Assembly (NCBI RefSeq): GCF_900102185.1
Contig: NZ_LT629690.1
Span: forward strand, 1-64,000
Length of the DNA stretch: 64,000 nt
Origin: Terriglobus roseus
Lineage (GTDB): Bacteria > Acidobacteriota > Terriglobia > Terriglobales > Acidobacteriaceae
Reading direction: 5' to 3'
This document shows, in pieces, positions 1 to 8,787 of the stretch (positions within the stretch are counted from its first letter, which is position 1; each line of letters begins with the position of its first letter). A program made the translations under genes and the position numbers. The notes beneath the pieces are model-generated. The model did no database searches and was not told the origin of the DNA. It saw nothing but the letters and a program-made list of their open reading frames with translations.

Positions 1-853
1 TCCCGTCGCCACCATATTCAGGGGCGAGGACGCGCTGTTTCCGTACTCCGTCGTAATAGGTATATGGCCACCCCATATCCGTGGACGGAGCAATTCGAAA
101 CATCTCGTCCGGAATGGCGTTGTCATCCGCTTCGCTGACCAAATCCGGGAATGCTGCATGCGTCGCATCGCGACCGTGCATTGCGCCGTAGAGGGTGTCG
201 CCGTTGCGCCAATCCAGAGCGCTCATCGTGCGAATACCTGTGGCGAAGTGTTCACCGTCGCTGAATTTCTGGTTGAGTTTCGAGTCATCAAACTTCCACA
301 CACCAGCTCTTGCTTCCAAGGCTGGACACGGCTTCTGCCCTACAGGCTTTTCGCCCTTGGGCGCTCCGGGAGTCCCGCAGATATTCATACCGGCGTCGAG
401 GGAGACGAAGAGGTTTCCTTTGCCATCAAACGCCAGCGAATGGCCAGAGGGAGCAAGCCCCTCAACGACCGTCTGCGGAGCCGCTGTGGGAACAAGCGCG
501 TTGCCCTCAAACGGGAAGCGATAGACGGCGGTGTTGGAAGAGGCGTAGAGCGCGCCCTTGTAGATGCGGATGCCGGTGCCTTGATCAACCGTGCTGAAGT
601 GTTCGATCTGTGTTGCCTTGTGATCGGGCCCTAGCCGCAGCGCAAGGATGCCGAGTGTCTGCGTCTTGGTGCGGCGTGTGGAGACGTAGATGTCTCCGTT
701 GTCGCGGATTGCCATGTGGCGAATGGAACCCAAATCCTGAGCCACAACGCTCGCGTGAAAGCCACGAGGAAGCGTGAGGCCATCTGGCTCAGAGGCGGAA
801 AGATTTCCGGCAGCAATACCCAACGCCAAAATGGCGAGTGCGAACTTTTTCAT
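1..853 (-). CDS. PQQ-dependent sugar dehydrogenase-like exported protein (C-terminus cut by window edge)
   Basis: The first 284 codons are present and the gene runs off the left edge. It opens with a Sec signal peptide (MKKFALAILALGIAAGNLSA) and continues as a six-bladed-propeller-type protein of the glucose/sorbosone dehydrogenase family. Supporting motifs are an IRHMAIRDNGDIYVSTR strand pattern near residues 44-60 and repeated GxxYxS/NLFVSLD blade motifs. Members oxidise sugars or aldoses in the periplasm, often with PQQ, but the PQQ and calcium ligands cannot be judged from this fragment. It lies downstream of tuf on the same strand, separated by a long palindrome, and is probably its own transcription unit. 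A second family member lies at 13077-14360. Substrate unknown. Confidence 0.75.
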   Translation of the reverse strand, partial: MKKFALAILALGIAAGNLSASEPDGLTLPRGFHASVVAQDLGSIRHMAIRDNGDIYVSTRRTKTQTLGILALRLGPDHKATQIEHFSTVDQGTGIRIYKGALYASSNTAVYRFPFEGNALVPTAAPQTVVEGLAPSGHSLAFDGKGNLFVSLDAGMNICGTPGAPKGEKPVGQKPCPALEARAGVWKFDDSKLNQKFSDGEHFATGIRTMSALDWRNGDTLYGAMHGRDATHAAFPDLVSEADDNAIPDEMFRIAPSTDMGWPYTYYDGVRKQRVLAPEYGGDG

Positions 854-999
854 GCGAATCAAATTTCTCCGCGCCCGTGCGGAGGCATGGGCAGCAGTAT
901 GTGTTGTGTGTGGTGGATAGAAGTGTACGTCGCGACACATACAGTCGTGAAGAAATCGCTTTGCCATATTGCGTACAGGGCAGGAAAGCTCTGTGAACG

Positions 1000-1033
1000 C
1001 CGCAGGGGCGAGCCATATGGCTCGCCCCTGCGG
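1000..1033. terminator. 17-bp perfect palindrome between tuf and the sugar dehydrogenase gene
   Basis: Positions 1000-1016 are the exact reverse complement of 1017-1033, with catatg at the centre. It starts 25 bp past the tuf stop codon, so it most likely forms the hairpin that ends the tuf transcript. There is no clear U-tract on the minus strand after the stem, which is unusual for an intrinsic terminator. The central bases must open to form a loop. It could instead be an mRNA-stabilising 3' hairpin or a protein-binding palindrome. Confidence 0.55.
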
Positions 1034-1057
1034 TACTGCTTGTTGTGTTGTTCCGAT

Positions 1058-2245
<1,188 letters not shown>

Positions 2246-2373
2246 TGCTCTCTTGCTCCTGAGTTGTAAGCCGTTTGCCAGGCGGCTCCAAAGATGGTTT
2301 CAGAACGTGGTGCGGGCTGCCGCACGGTGCGGCTCCAAGCCCAGGGAAACTTTTAAGGGGAGGTCCGTTCGCC

Positions 2374-2682
2374 TCAGTAGTAGGCGTAGACCTTCAGGTA
2401 CTTCTGGCGATAGGCCGGATCCACCTTCTCCAGTGTGGAGAGGTAGTGCTCGCGGATCATGCCCTGGTCGCCGTTGTTCAGGCTGTTGTATGCCTGCTCA
2501 GAACCGGAACCCAGCTTGCCTGCGCGGAGGACATCTTCGAACTCACGGATGCGCAGCTTCGAGCGATCGAGCGACTTGAGGAAGTCCGATACCTTTGCCG
2601 AAGAGAAAGAGTTGTCGATGGCCGATTTGACGGCGTCGAATGCCTGCTGGTTCTCGACTGCGATGGTTGCTTGCTCGTACAT
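2374..2682 (-). CDS. Conserved-looking hypothetical protein between tRNA-Gly and tuf
   Basis: A 102-aa soluble, mostly helical, charged protein with no signal peptide or membrane segment. I do not recognise the family. It starts 33 nt after the encoded CCA end of tRNA-Gly and ends 128 bp before the tuf start, so it is probably co-transcribed with the tRNAs and tuf. An AGGAG lies about 14 nt before the ATG. Regular amphipathic spacing (for example SSAKVSDFLKSLDRSKLRIREF) and the operon position make a real gene likely. A role in translation can only be guessed from position. Confidence 0.75.
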   Translation of the reverse strand: MYEQATIAVENQQAFDAVKSAIDNSFSSAKVSDFLKSLDRSKLRIREFEDVLRAGKLGSGSEQAYNSLNNGDQGMIREHYLSTLEKVDPAYRQKYLKVYAYY

Positions 2683-2714
2683 GATGTGCCTGCGGAACTC
2701 CTACCTTGAAACTC

Positions 2715-2789
2715 TGGAGCGGGAGACCGGGATCGAACCGGCGACCAACAGCTTGGAAGGCTGTGACTCTACCACTGAGTTACTCCCGC
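2715..2789 (-). tRNA. tRNA-Gly (anticodon TCC)
   Basis: On the minus strand a 7-bp acceptor stem GCGGGAG/CTCCCGC, a D-arm, an anticodon stem CAGC/GCTG framing TCC, a TTCGATC T-loop and a genomically encoded CCA (2715-2717) form a complete cloverleaf reading GGA/GGG codons. It is in the same position class as glyT in the enterobacterial tRNA-tufB operon. Confidence 0.97.
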
Positions 2790-2867
2790 CCTTGAAGCGA
2801 ATCGGCAGGTCAGCGAGTCAGCAAGCGAACTTGCCTGTCGCGGATCAGCAAACCCGCCTTTGAAACC

Positions 2868-2942
2868 TGGAGCTGATGGAGGGGATTGAACCCTCGACCT
2901 CTCCCTTACCAAGGGAGTGCTCTGCCACTGAGCTACATCAGC
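2868..2942 (-). tRNA. tRNA-Thr (anticodon GGT)
   Basis: Complete cloverleaf on the minus strand: acceptor GCTGATG/CATCAGC, anticodon stem CTCCC/GGGAG framing GGT, TTCAATC T-loop and encoded CCA at 2868-2870. Its first five bases overlap the stop region of the small membrane ORF at 2938-3147. It corresponds to thrT in the enterobacterial cluster, but its order relative to tRNA-Gly is swapped. Confidence 0.97.
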
Positions 2943-3147
2943 CCTGCTTCGTTGAAGGCCGTTCGTTGCGCCCTCTTCGAACCGCGCTTTGCCTGCCCAA
3001 GAGCACGCGAAACGCGAAAAACCCTAACAACACCCACGCAAGGCTCCGGTATTTCCCGGGTTCCATGGTGAGACTAACTCCGATGGCGGCTGTTGCGATC
3101 AAGACCAGCGCGACGTACATTCGCTGCTGTGATCCCGGTCCGTCCAT
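2938..3147 (-). CDS. Small two-helix membrane protein overlapping tRNA-Thr
   Basis: A 69-aa ORF with two hydrophobic segments (around MYVALVLIATAAIGVSL and LAWVLLGFFAFRVLL) and a basic tail, sitting between tRNA-Tyr and tRNA-Thr(GGT). A GGAAG lies 6 nt before the ATG at 3147; an alternative ATG two codons upstream lacks spacing. The TGA stop (2940-2938) is made of nucleotides 3-5 of the mature tRNA-Thr, so RNase P processing would remove the stop codon. I do not recognise the family. The hydrophobic pattern is better than chance, but a random ORF remains possible. Confidence 0.5.
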   Translation of the reverse strand: MDGPGSQQRMYVALVLIATAAIGVSLTMEPGKYRSLAWVLLGFFAFRVLLGRQSAVRRGRNERPSTKQG

Positions 3148-3194
3148 CTTCATCTTCCGAGGTTCTCATACATCTGAGATCCCCTTAAATCTTA

Positions 3195-3281
3195 TGGTGC
3201 ACAGGGAAGGATTCGAACCTTCGTAACGCGTTGCGTGGCAGATTTACAGTCTGCTGCCATTAACCACTCGGCCACCTGTGC
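3195..3281 (-). tRNA. tRNA-Tyr (anticodon GTA)
   Basis: An 87-nt class II tRNA on the minus strand: acceptor GCACAGG/CCTGTGC, anticodon stem GCAGA/TCTGC framing GTA, long variable arm (CACGCAACGCGTTACG region), TTCGAATC T-loop and encoded CCA at 3195-3197. Equivalent to tyrU of the tRNA-tufB operon. Confidence 0.97.
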
Positions 3282-3317
3282 ACTTTTGCCTGTTGTGTTG
3301 CCTGGGAATCGGGATGC

Positions 3318-3393
3318 TGGAGCTGACGAAGGGATTTGAACCCCCGACCCTCTGATTACAAATCAGATGCTCTACCGGCTGAGCTACGCCAGC
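3318..3393 (-). tRNA. tRNA-Thr (anticodon TGT)
   Basis: First gene of the tRNA-tuf cluster. Acceptor GCTGGCG/CGTCAGC with one G-U pair, anticodon stem TCTGA/TCAGA framing TGT, TTCAAATC T-loop and encoded CCA at 3318-3320. Equivalent to thrU. The cluster promoter should lie in 3394-3520, but I could not identify convincing -35/-10 hexamers there. Confidence 0.97.
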
Positions 3394-3660
3394 CCATCTC
3401 TGCCGCCAGCCCACTCTAAGTGCACCGGCCCAAAACAAACGCACGCACAACAAACAACGCTGCCATGACCTGCGCAGCGCTGTCTTTGACTTTAGCACAA
3501 ATTCCCGGGGTGGGGCGAGGGCGCGACTGGAAGGTTTCTGGGAGGCAAAACACGTCAAACGTCAGGCGTCTCGGGGATGATTTTCACCTTGTTGTGAGCG
3601 ACATTTGTTTCCTTCGCGAAGTATTATTCCGCTGCTTCCCTGAAACCCATTTTGACGAGG

Positions 3661-4257
3661 ATGAACCGCCCAATGAAATCCGTTGCTCTCTTGTCCGTAC
3701 TAATGTTTGGTGCTACTGCGCTTCACGCCCAGCAGCCGGCCGCCCCTGCGGCACGTCCCGCACCAGCGCCGTTGCAGGTGCCGAATCCACACTATGTTTC
3801 CATCCCCATGCATATTGATGTGAATGCACCGGTGGATAAGGTTTGGGCGCGCATTGGCAAGTATTGCGATATTGGCGAATGGGGTATCCCGAACTGCAAG
3901 ATTTTGTCCGGCGAAGGAGATTTCGGCACGGTACGGTCGATTGGCAACGAGATCCTGGTGGCCAAGACCCAGTACAGCTACACCTATACGCAGCCGGTGC
4001 GCGACGGCGTGACGTACAACCTGTACCACGGCACGCTGGAGGCTCGGGCGTTGACCCCAACGACCACACGTATCTTCTACACACTGCTGTTCGACAACAG
4101 CATGTTGGCCGACGATGCGGCGCGCGAGAAGGACATTGCGAATCGCACGGCGCGGTTCACCAAGATGTTGGGGAATATGAAGATTCTTTGCGAGGGCGGA
4201 ACGCTGCCTCCTGGATCATTGGCTGCGCCGCCGGTGATTCCTTCGGCAACCCGGTAA
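3661..4257 (+). CDS. Exported SRPBCC (START/polyketide cyclase-like) family protein
   Basis: About 198 aa. A signal peptide (MKSVALLSVLMFGATALHAQ) and a short Pro/Ala linker precede a helix-grip domain with the pattern typical of SRPBCC proteins: HIDVNAPVDKVWARIGKYCD at the start, a central GTVRSI strand and a long C-terminal helix. Such domains bind small hydrophobic ligands; no catalytic residue can be assigned. The start is ambiguous: ATG 3661, ATG 3673 (GAGG 12 nt upstream, cleanest signal peptide) or TTG 3652. It is divergent from the tRNA cluster and ends at a palindromic terminator shared with the convergent oxidase gene. Confidence 0.82.
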   Translation: MNRPMKSVALLSVLMFGATALHAQQPAAPAARPAPAPLQVPNPHYVSIPMHIDVNAPVDKVWARIGKYCDIGEWGIPNCKILSGEGDFGTVRSIGNEILVAKTQYSYTYTQPVRDGVTYNLYHGTLEARALTPTTTRIFYTLLFDNSMLADDAAREKDIANRTARFTKMLGNMKILCEGGTLPPGSLAAPPVIPSATR

Positions 4258-4267
4258 TCCATTAAGC

Positions 4268-4300
4268 AGAACGCAGCGCTCACCGTGAGCGCTGCGTTCT
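4268..4300. terminator. Bidirectional terminator hairpin between convergent genes
   Basis: 16-bp arms 4268-4283 and 4285-4300 are perfect inverted repeats around a single base, followed on the plus strand by a T-rich TTATTTC. It lies between the SRPBCC stop and the oxidase stop and serves both directions. Confidence 0.75.
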
Positions 4301-4305
4301 TATTT

Positions 4306-5661
4306 CTAGCCGAAGATATTGCGATCCAGGTAAGCGTTGCGGAACTTGCCGGTTGGGTCCATCTCTTTGGTGAAAGCGCGGAAGTGGTTGAGTTCCGTGT
4401 ATTGCTTGTGGAGATACGCGGGGTCAGTGGTGAAGACCTTGCCCCAGTGAGGGCGTGCGCCAAACGGCTCAAGCGCCTTTTGTATGTCGGGCAGTACGTT
4501 CAGTACAGCTTCGGGCTCGGGTTTCCAGGTGAAGTGGATCGCGAGCGAATCACGCTGGTAGGCCATGCTCATCGGTAAGTCGTCTGCGGCGATCGAGCGC
4601 AGTTCTGTAATGAAAAGATGCGGCGTGATGCGGTCGCGCAGTTTTTCTACGGCGCGGATGGCTTTGTAGCCATCGCTGCGAGCGACGAAGTATTCCGTTT
4701 GAATCTCTTCGCCGCTTGAGGGTGTGAATTCCATCTTGAAATGCGGCAGGCGCAGATACCACGGGCCGATGGTGCCCATCTGTTCGGTGCAGGCGTCGGC
4801 GGGGTGGTCGTCGATGGGGTGCATCTTGCGCTTCTGCAGCGTGGCTCCGTAGAACATGGGCGGCATCTCTTTTTGCGCCGTTGCCTTGTCTTTGATCCAT
4901 ACCTGGTTCACGCGGTTCTTCTGCCAGTCCGTGAAGAGCGACACGGAGTAGCCGGAAGCCATGATGGTTTCGAGATTGTGCTCCAGTTCATTGAATGACA
5001 GGTTCTGGTAAACGACCTGCGACATGTCGTAACGCGGGACGATGTCGAGCGTGACCTTAGTGACGACACCGATGGCTCCGAGGTGGACGACAGCGTTGCG
5101 GAACCGGTCGCCGTCGTGGTCGCGGGAGAGATGCACGATGCTGCCGTCGGCTTTGACGATTTCCAATGCACGGACGGCGGAGGAGAGGTTCTTATTGTGC
5201 ACACCGGAGCCGTGGGTCGCCGTGGCGATGGTGCCTCCGACGGAAATGTGTGGCAGCGAGGCGAGGTTCGCAAGTGCGAATCCTGCCTTGTCGAGTGTGG
5301 GGGCGAGTTCTCCGTAGGCGATGCCCGCACCCACGGTGACGGTCTTGGCAGCGGCATCGATGAAGATGCCTTTCACTTCGCGCATGGAAATCTGCGCGGC
5401 GGTAGAGTCGGCGATGTTATTGAAACAGTGGCGCGAACCGAGGCCTTTGAGCTTTGCGTTGGCCTTGACGATCTCCGGCACCTGCGCGGCGTCGGTAGGT
5501 GCATAGACGCGGTTGGTGCTGTAATGCAGGTTCTTTGCCCAGTTGGTTCGTGGTACGAAAGCGTGATCGTTCATGGGACTCCCCTGTCCAATCATCCACC
5601 GTGTGGTGCCACCTGTGGCAAGCACTATGGCTCCTGTCTGCAACAGTTCGCGTCGATTCAT
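4306..5661 (-). CDS. Tat-exported FAD-dependent alditol/xylitol oxidase-like protein
   Basis: 451 aa. The N-terminus (MNRRELLQTGAIVLATGG) is a twin-arginine-type signal, fitting export of a folded flavoprotein. A PCMH-type FAD-binding domain follows: GLGSRHCFNNIADS near residues 73-86, where His78 matches the covalent flavin-linking His of alditol oxidases, and GGTIATATHGSG near 148-159. The C-terminal ALO-type domain ends with the typical DPTGKFRNAYLDRNIF. Members oxidise polyols or aldonolactones with oxygen as acceptor. The ATG at 5661 has AGGAG 8 nt upstream; a TTG two codons earlier is less likely. Monocistronic. Exact substrate uncertain. Confidence 0.87.
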   Translation of the reverse strand: MNRRELLQTGAIVLATGGTTRWMIGQGSPMNDHAFVPRTNWAKNLHYSTNRVYAPTDAAQVPEIVKANAKLKGLGSRHCFNNIADSTAAQISMREVKGIFIDAAAKTVTVGAGIAYGELAPTLDKAGFALANLASLPHISVGGTIATATHGSGVHNKNLSSAVRALEIVKADGSIVHLSRDHDGDRFRNAVVHLGAIGVVTKVTLDIVPRYDMSQVVYQNLSFNELEHNLETIMASGYSVSLFTDWQKNRVNQVWIKDKATAQKEMPPMFYGATLQKRKMHPIDDHPADACTEQMGTIGPWYLRLPHFKMEFTPSSGEEIQTEYFVARSDGYKAIRAVEKLRDRITPHLFITELRSIAADDLPMSMAYQRDSLAIHFTWKPEPEAVLNVLPDIQKALEPFGARPHWGKVFTTDPAYLHKQYTELNHFRAFTKEMDPTGKFRNAYLDRNIFG

Positions 5662-5798
5662 GCTCAATGCTCCTTCGCGAAAACTGTATACACGGGTTGT
5701 TCACCTTCCGTCGAATTGACGGTAGGCGGCCGTACGCGAATGGTTAGGGCAAAGCGTCTATATCTATGTCATTCTGCTTTGCGGAGCCTTTCATCCCC

Positions 5799-6641
5799 AT
5801 GCGTCGCTTTCTGATTTCCGCTTTGTTTGTTGCCACCCCTCTTCTGCATGCGCAGAGCGGCGTTGAGGGCCCGTTGCCGCAGTTGTCTGATAGTGGAAAG
5901 GTCGCGGGCAAGCAACATGGCTCTGAACTGAACAATGACGCCATTGTGAAGATGACGAAGGCGGGGCTTGAGGACAGCATCCTGTTGCAGACGGTGCGGT
6001 CGCAGCCTGGGGAATACAAGACAGGTCCGGATGATCTGGTTGCGTTGAAGGAAGCCGGTGTTTCACAGGCCGTGATCTCCGCGATGCTTGCGAAGAACAG
6101 CGGGCTCGACACGCATCCTGTTGCGCCAGTGGAAGTGACTCCGCTATCAGTGAATAGCGACGACCCAGGGTTGTATTTCAAGAATCAACAGAACCAATGG
6201 GAAGCCGTTGGGCCGGAGCTTGTGAAGTATCGCGATGGTGGCGCACTTAAGAGCGTTTTAACGCGCGACATCGTTAAGAAAGATGAGAACGGTGTGGTCA
6301 GCGGGCCGAAGTCGCACCTGAAGATCTCACCCGGTACGGAGATGTTGATTCTGGCACCAAGCATTCAGGTGGATGCGGTGGAGTACGTGATCCTGCGCTT
6401 TCATGAGAAGAGTGATCGTCGCGAGTTTCGTGTGAAGACTGGAAATGTCTTCCACTCAGAAACAGGTGCGGACCGCGATACGGTGGACATTCCCGTTCAC
6501 AAGGTGAGTTCGCGGTTGTTTGGATTCACCGTACCGCGCGATCTCCAGAAGGGCGAGTATGGTGTACTCGCTCCCGGTTCTGCGGGTGCTCCCGGTATTG
6601 CGCATGCCGGAAAGATTTATACCTTTTCCATTTCAGAGTAA
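5799..6641 (+). CDS. Exported hypothetical protein with a short acidobacterial helical motif
   Basis: 280 aa with a signal peptide (MRRFLISALFVATPLLHAQ). Residues about 45-90 hold an NDAIVKMTKAGLEDSILLQT...ALKEAGVSQAVISAML pattern. I associate this short helical repeat-like motif with many exported acidobacterial proteins. The rest is beta-rich and of unknown function. ATG 5799 is preferred over the ORF start 5766 because the signal peptide begins there. It stands alone, divergent from the alditol oxidase gene. Confidence 0.75.
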   Translation: MRRFLISALFVATPLLHAQSGVEGPLPQLSDSGKVAGKQHGSELNNDAIVKMTKAGLEDSILLQTVRSQPGEYKTGPDDLVALKEAGVSQAVISAMLAKNSGLDTHPVAPVEVTPLSVNSDDPGLYFKNQQNQWEAVGPELVKYRDGGALKSVLTRDIVKKDENGVVSGPKSHLKISPGTEMLILAPSIQVDAVEYVILRFHEKSDRREFRVKTGNVFHSETGADRDTVDIPVHKVSSRLFGFTVPRDLQKGEYGVLAPGSAGAPGIAHAGKIYTFSISE

Positions 6642-6712
6642 GTTGCAGTATCTATCTTCTGGTTGTGCTCTTACTGAATAGGTAGATCGTCTTATCTTGC
6701 GTTGGTGAATGC

Positions 6713-7534
6713 ATGTTAGATAAGACTGAATATGTTCTCCGGTTAGCGGTAGATCATGATGATACTCCCGATCCGCATGAGTGGCTCCCACAGTTAGATC
6801 GTCGCGCCGCACTTCGTTTGTTAGGTATGACAGCCGTAGCTGGGCTGGCGGGATGCGGTAGCGGCACTGGCGTCGCCACCGCTGCATCTGATACTTCTTC
6901 CACATCGACAGGAAGCTCCTCCTCATGCGCTTCACAAACGCTGGAAGGTGAAGAAGGGCCTTACTTTGTGGATGACAGCGCTTCGGGATATATGCGCAGT
7001 AACATCCTCTCCAATCTGGATGGGAGCAATACCCAGAAGGGCGTTGCATTCACACTTACTTTGTACGTGTATGACGCGAAGAATAGCTGCGCTGTCATGC
7101 AAGGTGTGCAGGTAGATATCTGGCATTGCAATGCCAGTGGTGTGTATTCCGCCGAGACTTCAGAGGGGACCAGCACGCAGAGCTGGCTGCGTGGATACCA
7201 GCTCACGGATTCCTACGGCAAGATACAGTTTGTGACCATCATTCCGGGTTGGTATTCGGGACGCACTACGCATATTCATCTGCGGCTTCGTTCCACCTAT
7301 GACACGTCCAGCACCGGTGGCACGAATACCATGCAGCTGTTCTTCCCGCAGACACTGGTGGATACGCTGGATACTTCGGTCTCGCCCTACTCGAGCGAAG
7401 GAAAGAATCCCACCACGAATGCGTCTGACCGCGTGTACAGCAACCAGGAAGAGGGAACAACACTCATGACGTTGTCAGGCAATACGACCGATGGCTATAC
7501 CGCGACGGCCAACGTCTATCTTCCAATTGCATAA
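6713..7534 (+). CDS. Lipoprotein intradiol ring-cleavage dioxygenase-like protein
   Basis: 273 aa. After a basic DRRAALRLLG segment comes a lipobox LAGC with Cys48, then a Ser/Thr-rich linker and a beta-sandwich of the catechol/protocatechuate dioxygenase family. Tyr145 (ASGVYS), Tyr181, His187 and His189 (GWYSGRTTHIHL) match the four Fe(III) ligands of intradiol enzymes, so the iron site appears intact. Cytosolic relatives open catechol or protocatechuate between the hydroxyls. A lipid-anchored form implies action outside the cytoplasm, perhaps on plant or humic phenolics. No other aromatic catabolism gene is adjacent. Confidence 0.85.
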   Translation: MLDKTEYVLRLAVDHDDTPDPHEWLPQLDRRAALRLLGMTAVAGLAGCGSGTGVATAASDTSSTSTGSSSSCASQTLEGEEGPYFVDDSASGYMRSNILSNLDGSNTQKGVAFTLTLYVYDAKNSCAVMQGVQVDIWHCNASGVYSAETSEGTSTQSWLRGYQLTDSYGKIQFVTIIPGWYSGRTTHIHLRLRSTYDTSSTGGTNTMQLFFPQTLVDTLDTSVSPYSSEGKNPTTNASDRVYSNQEEGTTLMTLSGNTTDGYTATANVYLPIA

Positions 7535-7641
7535 GCTTTTCGCGCTTTCCACCGGGGAGGAATCGAGAAGGTAATCTATGCCGCGAAGCAGTAGCAGCAT
7601 AGGCTGAAGTTGCTCTGGCGCTGCTTCGCGGCTGCCTCCAC

Positions 7642-8787
7642 ATGACATCGAACGCCTCAATCGTCCGTCTGCATGGACTGGACACGCTGCGCGCTTTTGC
7701 GGTGCTGGTGGTGGTGCTGTATCACCTGACCATCTTCGGCGAACTGCCACAAACTCTGTTGCCGGTGACGTACTACGGCTTCATGGGCGTCGATCTGTTC
7801 TTTGTGTTGAGCGGGTTCCTCATCGGGCGGCAGTTGTTGAAGCCGTATCTGTGCGGGAAGAGACCATCAATTCGCGAGTTCTATCTACGGCGTGCCTATC
7901 GCATTCTGCCTGCATACTTCGTTGTGGTGGCGCTGTACTTTCTGGTGCCTGCGTGGCGTGATTATCCTCAATTGCCGCCACTATGGAAGTTCCTTACGTT
8001 CACCATGAACTTTGGATTCACATTCAGCACGCGTGCGTTTTCGCATGCGTGGTCGCTGTGTGTGGAAGAGCATTTTTATCTGGTGCTGCCGTGGCTGGTG
8101 TTGTTGATGATGCGCAAGCCGTCCATGGCTAAAACAATTGCGTTGATTGCATGTGTTGTAACCGGTGGCATCGCTCTGCGGTGGTGGCTGGTGTTGCAGT
8201 ATCCCGACGCGGTCTATGAGCGCGTGTATTACCCAACGTATGCACGGCTGGATGGATTGTTAGTTGGTGTATGTCTCGCATCGGTACATGCGTTTCGGCC
8301 TGTGTGGTGGAAGGCGTGGATGCGACGTGGCCACCTGCTGTTTGCTGCCGGTGTGGCGTGTATCGCGGCCGTTGTGTGTATGTTCCGTGGATTGGATCTG
8401 GGCAGTGATACCGGACCTGCGAAGTGGGGCGTAATTGTTGGATTCCCGCTGCTGTCACTGGGGTTGGGCATGGTGACTGCATCTGCCATGAGTGACAACG
8501 GGTGGCTTGCACGTATACGTGTGCCCGGTGTGGAGATGTTGGCTACGCTGGCGTTTTCGCTGTATCTGACGCATAAACCTGTGGGGCATTTTGTGATGCT
8601 GCATGCGCCGCGGATTGCGGAGCCGCACGGGCCCGCATCGTGGTTGATGTACGCAGTGGCTTGCCTGGGGGCGGCATTGGTGTTGCATGTTGCGGTGGAG
8701 CGGCCCGCGCTATGGTTGCGTGACCGTGCGCTGCAAAAACAGCCAAGAGAGCTGGATGCGGAGATGCGTGTTGATCCGGCGCTCTAA
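7642..8787 (+). CDS. Acyltransferase 3 family membrane protein
   Basis: 381 aa with about ten transmembrane helices. The N-terminal RLHGLDTLRAFAVLVVVLYH signature with the conserved His is characteristic of the acyltransferase 3 (OafA/NodX) family. Members O-acylate surface polysaccharides or peptidoglycan-linked sugars, moving acyl groups across the inner membrane. An RxxYRILPAYF segment follows helix 2, as is usual. There is no attached SGNH domain. The stop codon overlaps that of the convergent TetR gene by 4 bp. Acceptor substrate unknown. Confidence 0.87.
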   Translation: MTSNASIVRLHGLDTLRAFAVLVVVLYHLTIFGELPQTLLPVTYYGFMGVDLFFVLSGFLIGRQLLKPYLCGKRPSIREFYLRRAYRILPAYFVVVALYFLVPAWRDYPQLPPLWKFLTFTMNFGFTFSTRAFSHAWSLCVEEHFYLVLPWLVLLMMRKPSMAKTIALIACVVTGGIALRWWLVLQYPDAVYERVYYPTYARLDGLLVGVCLASVHAFRPVWWKAWMRRGHLLFAAGVACIAAVVCMFRGLDLGSDTGPAKWGVIVGFPLLSLGLGMVTASAMSDNGWLARIRVPGVEMLATLAFSLYLTHKPVGHFVMLHAPRIAEPHGPASWLMYAVACLGAALVLHVAVERPALWLRDRALQKQPRELDAEMRVDPAL

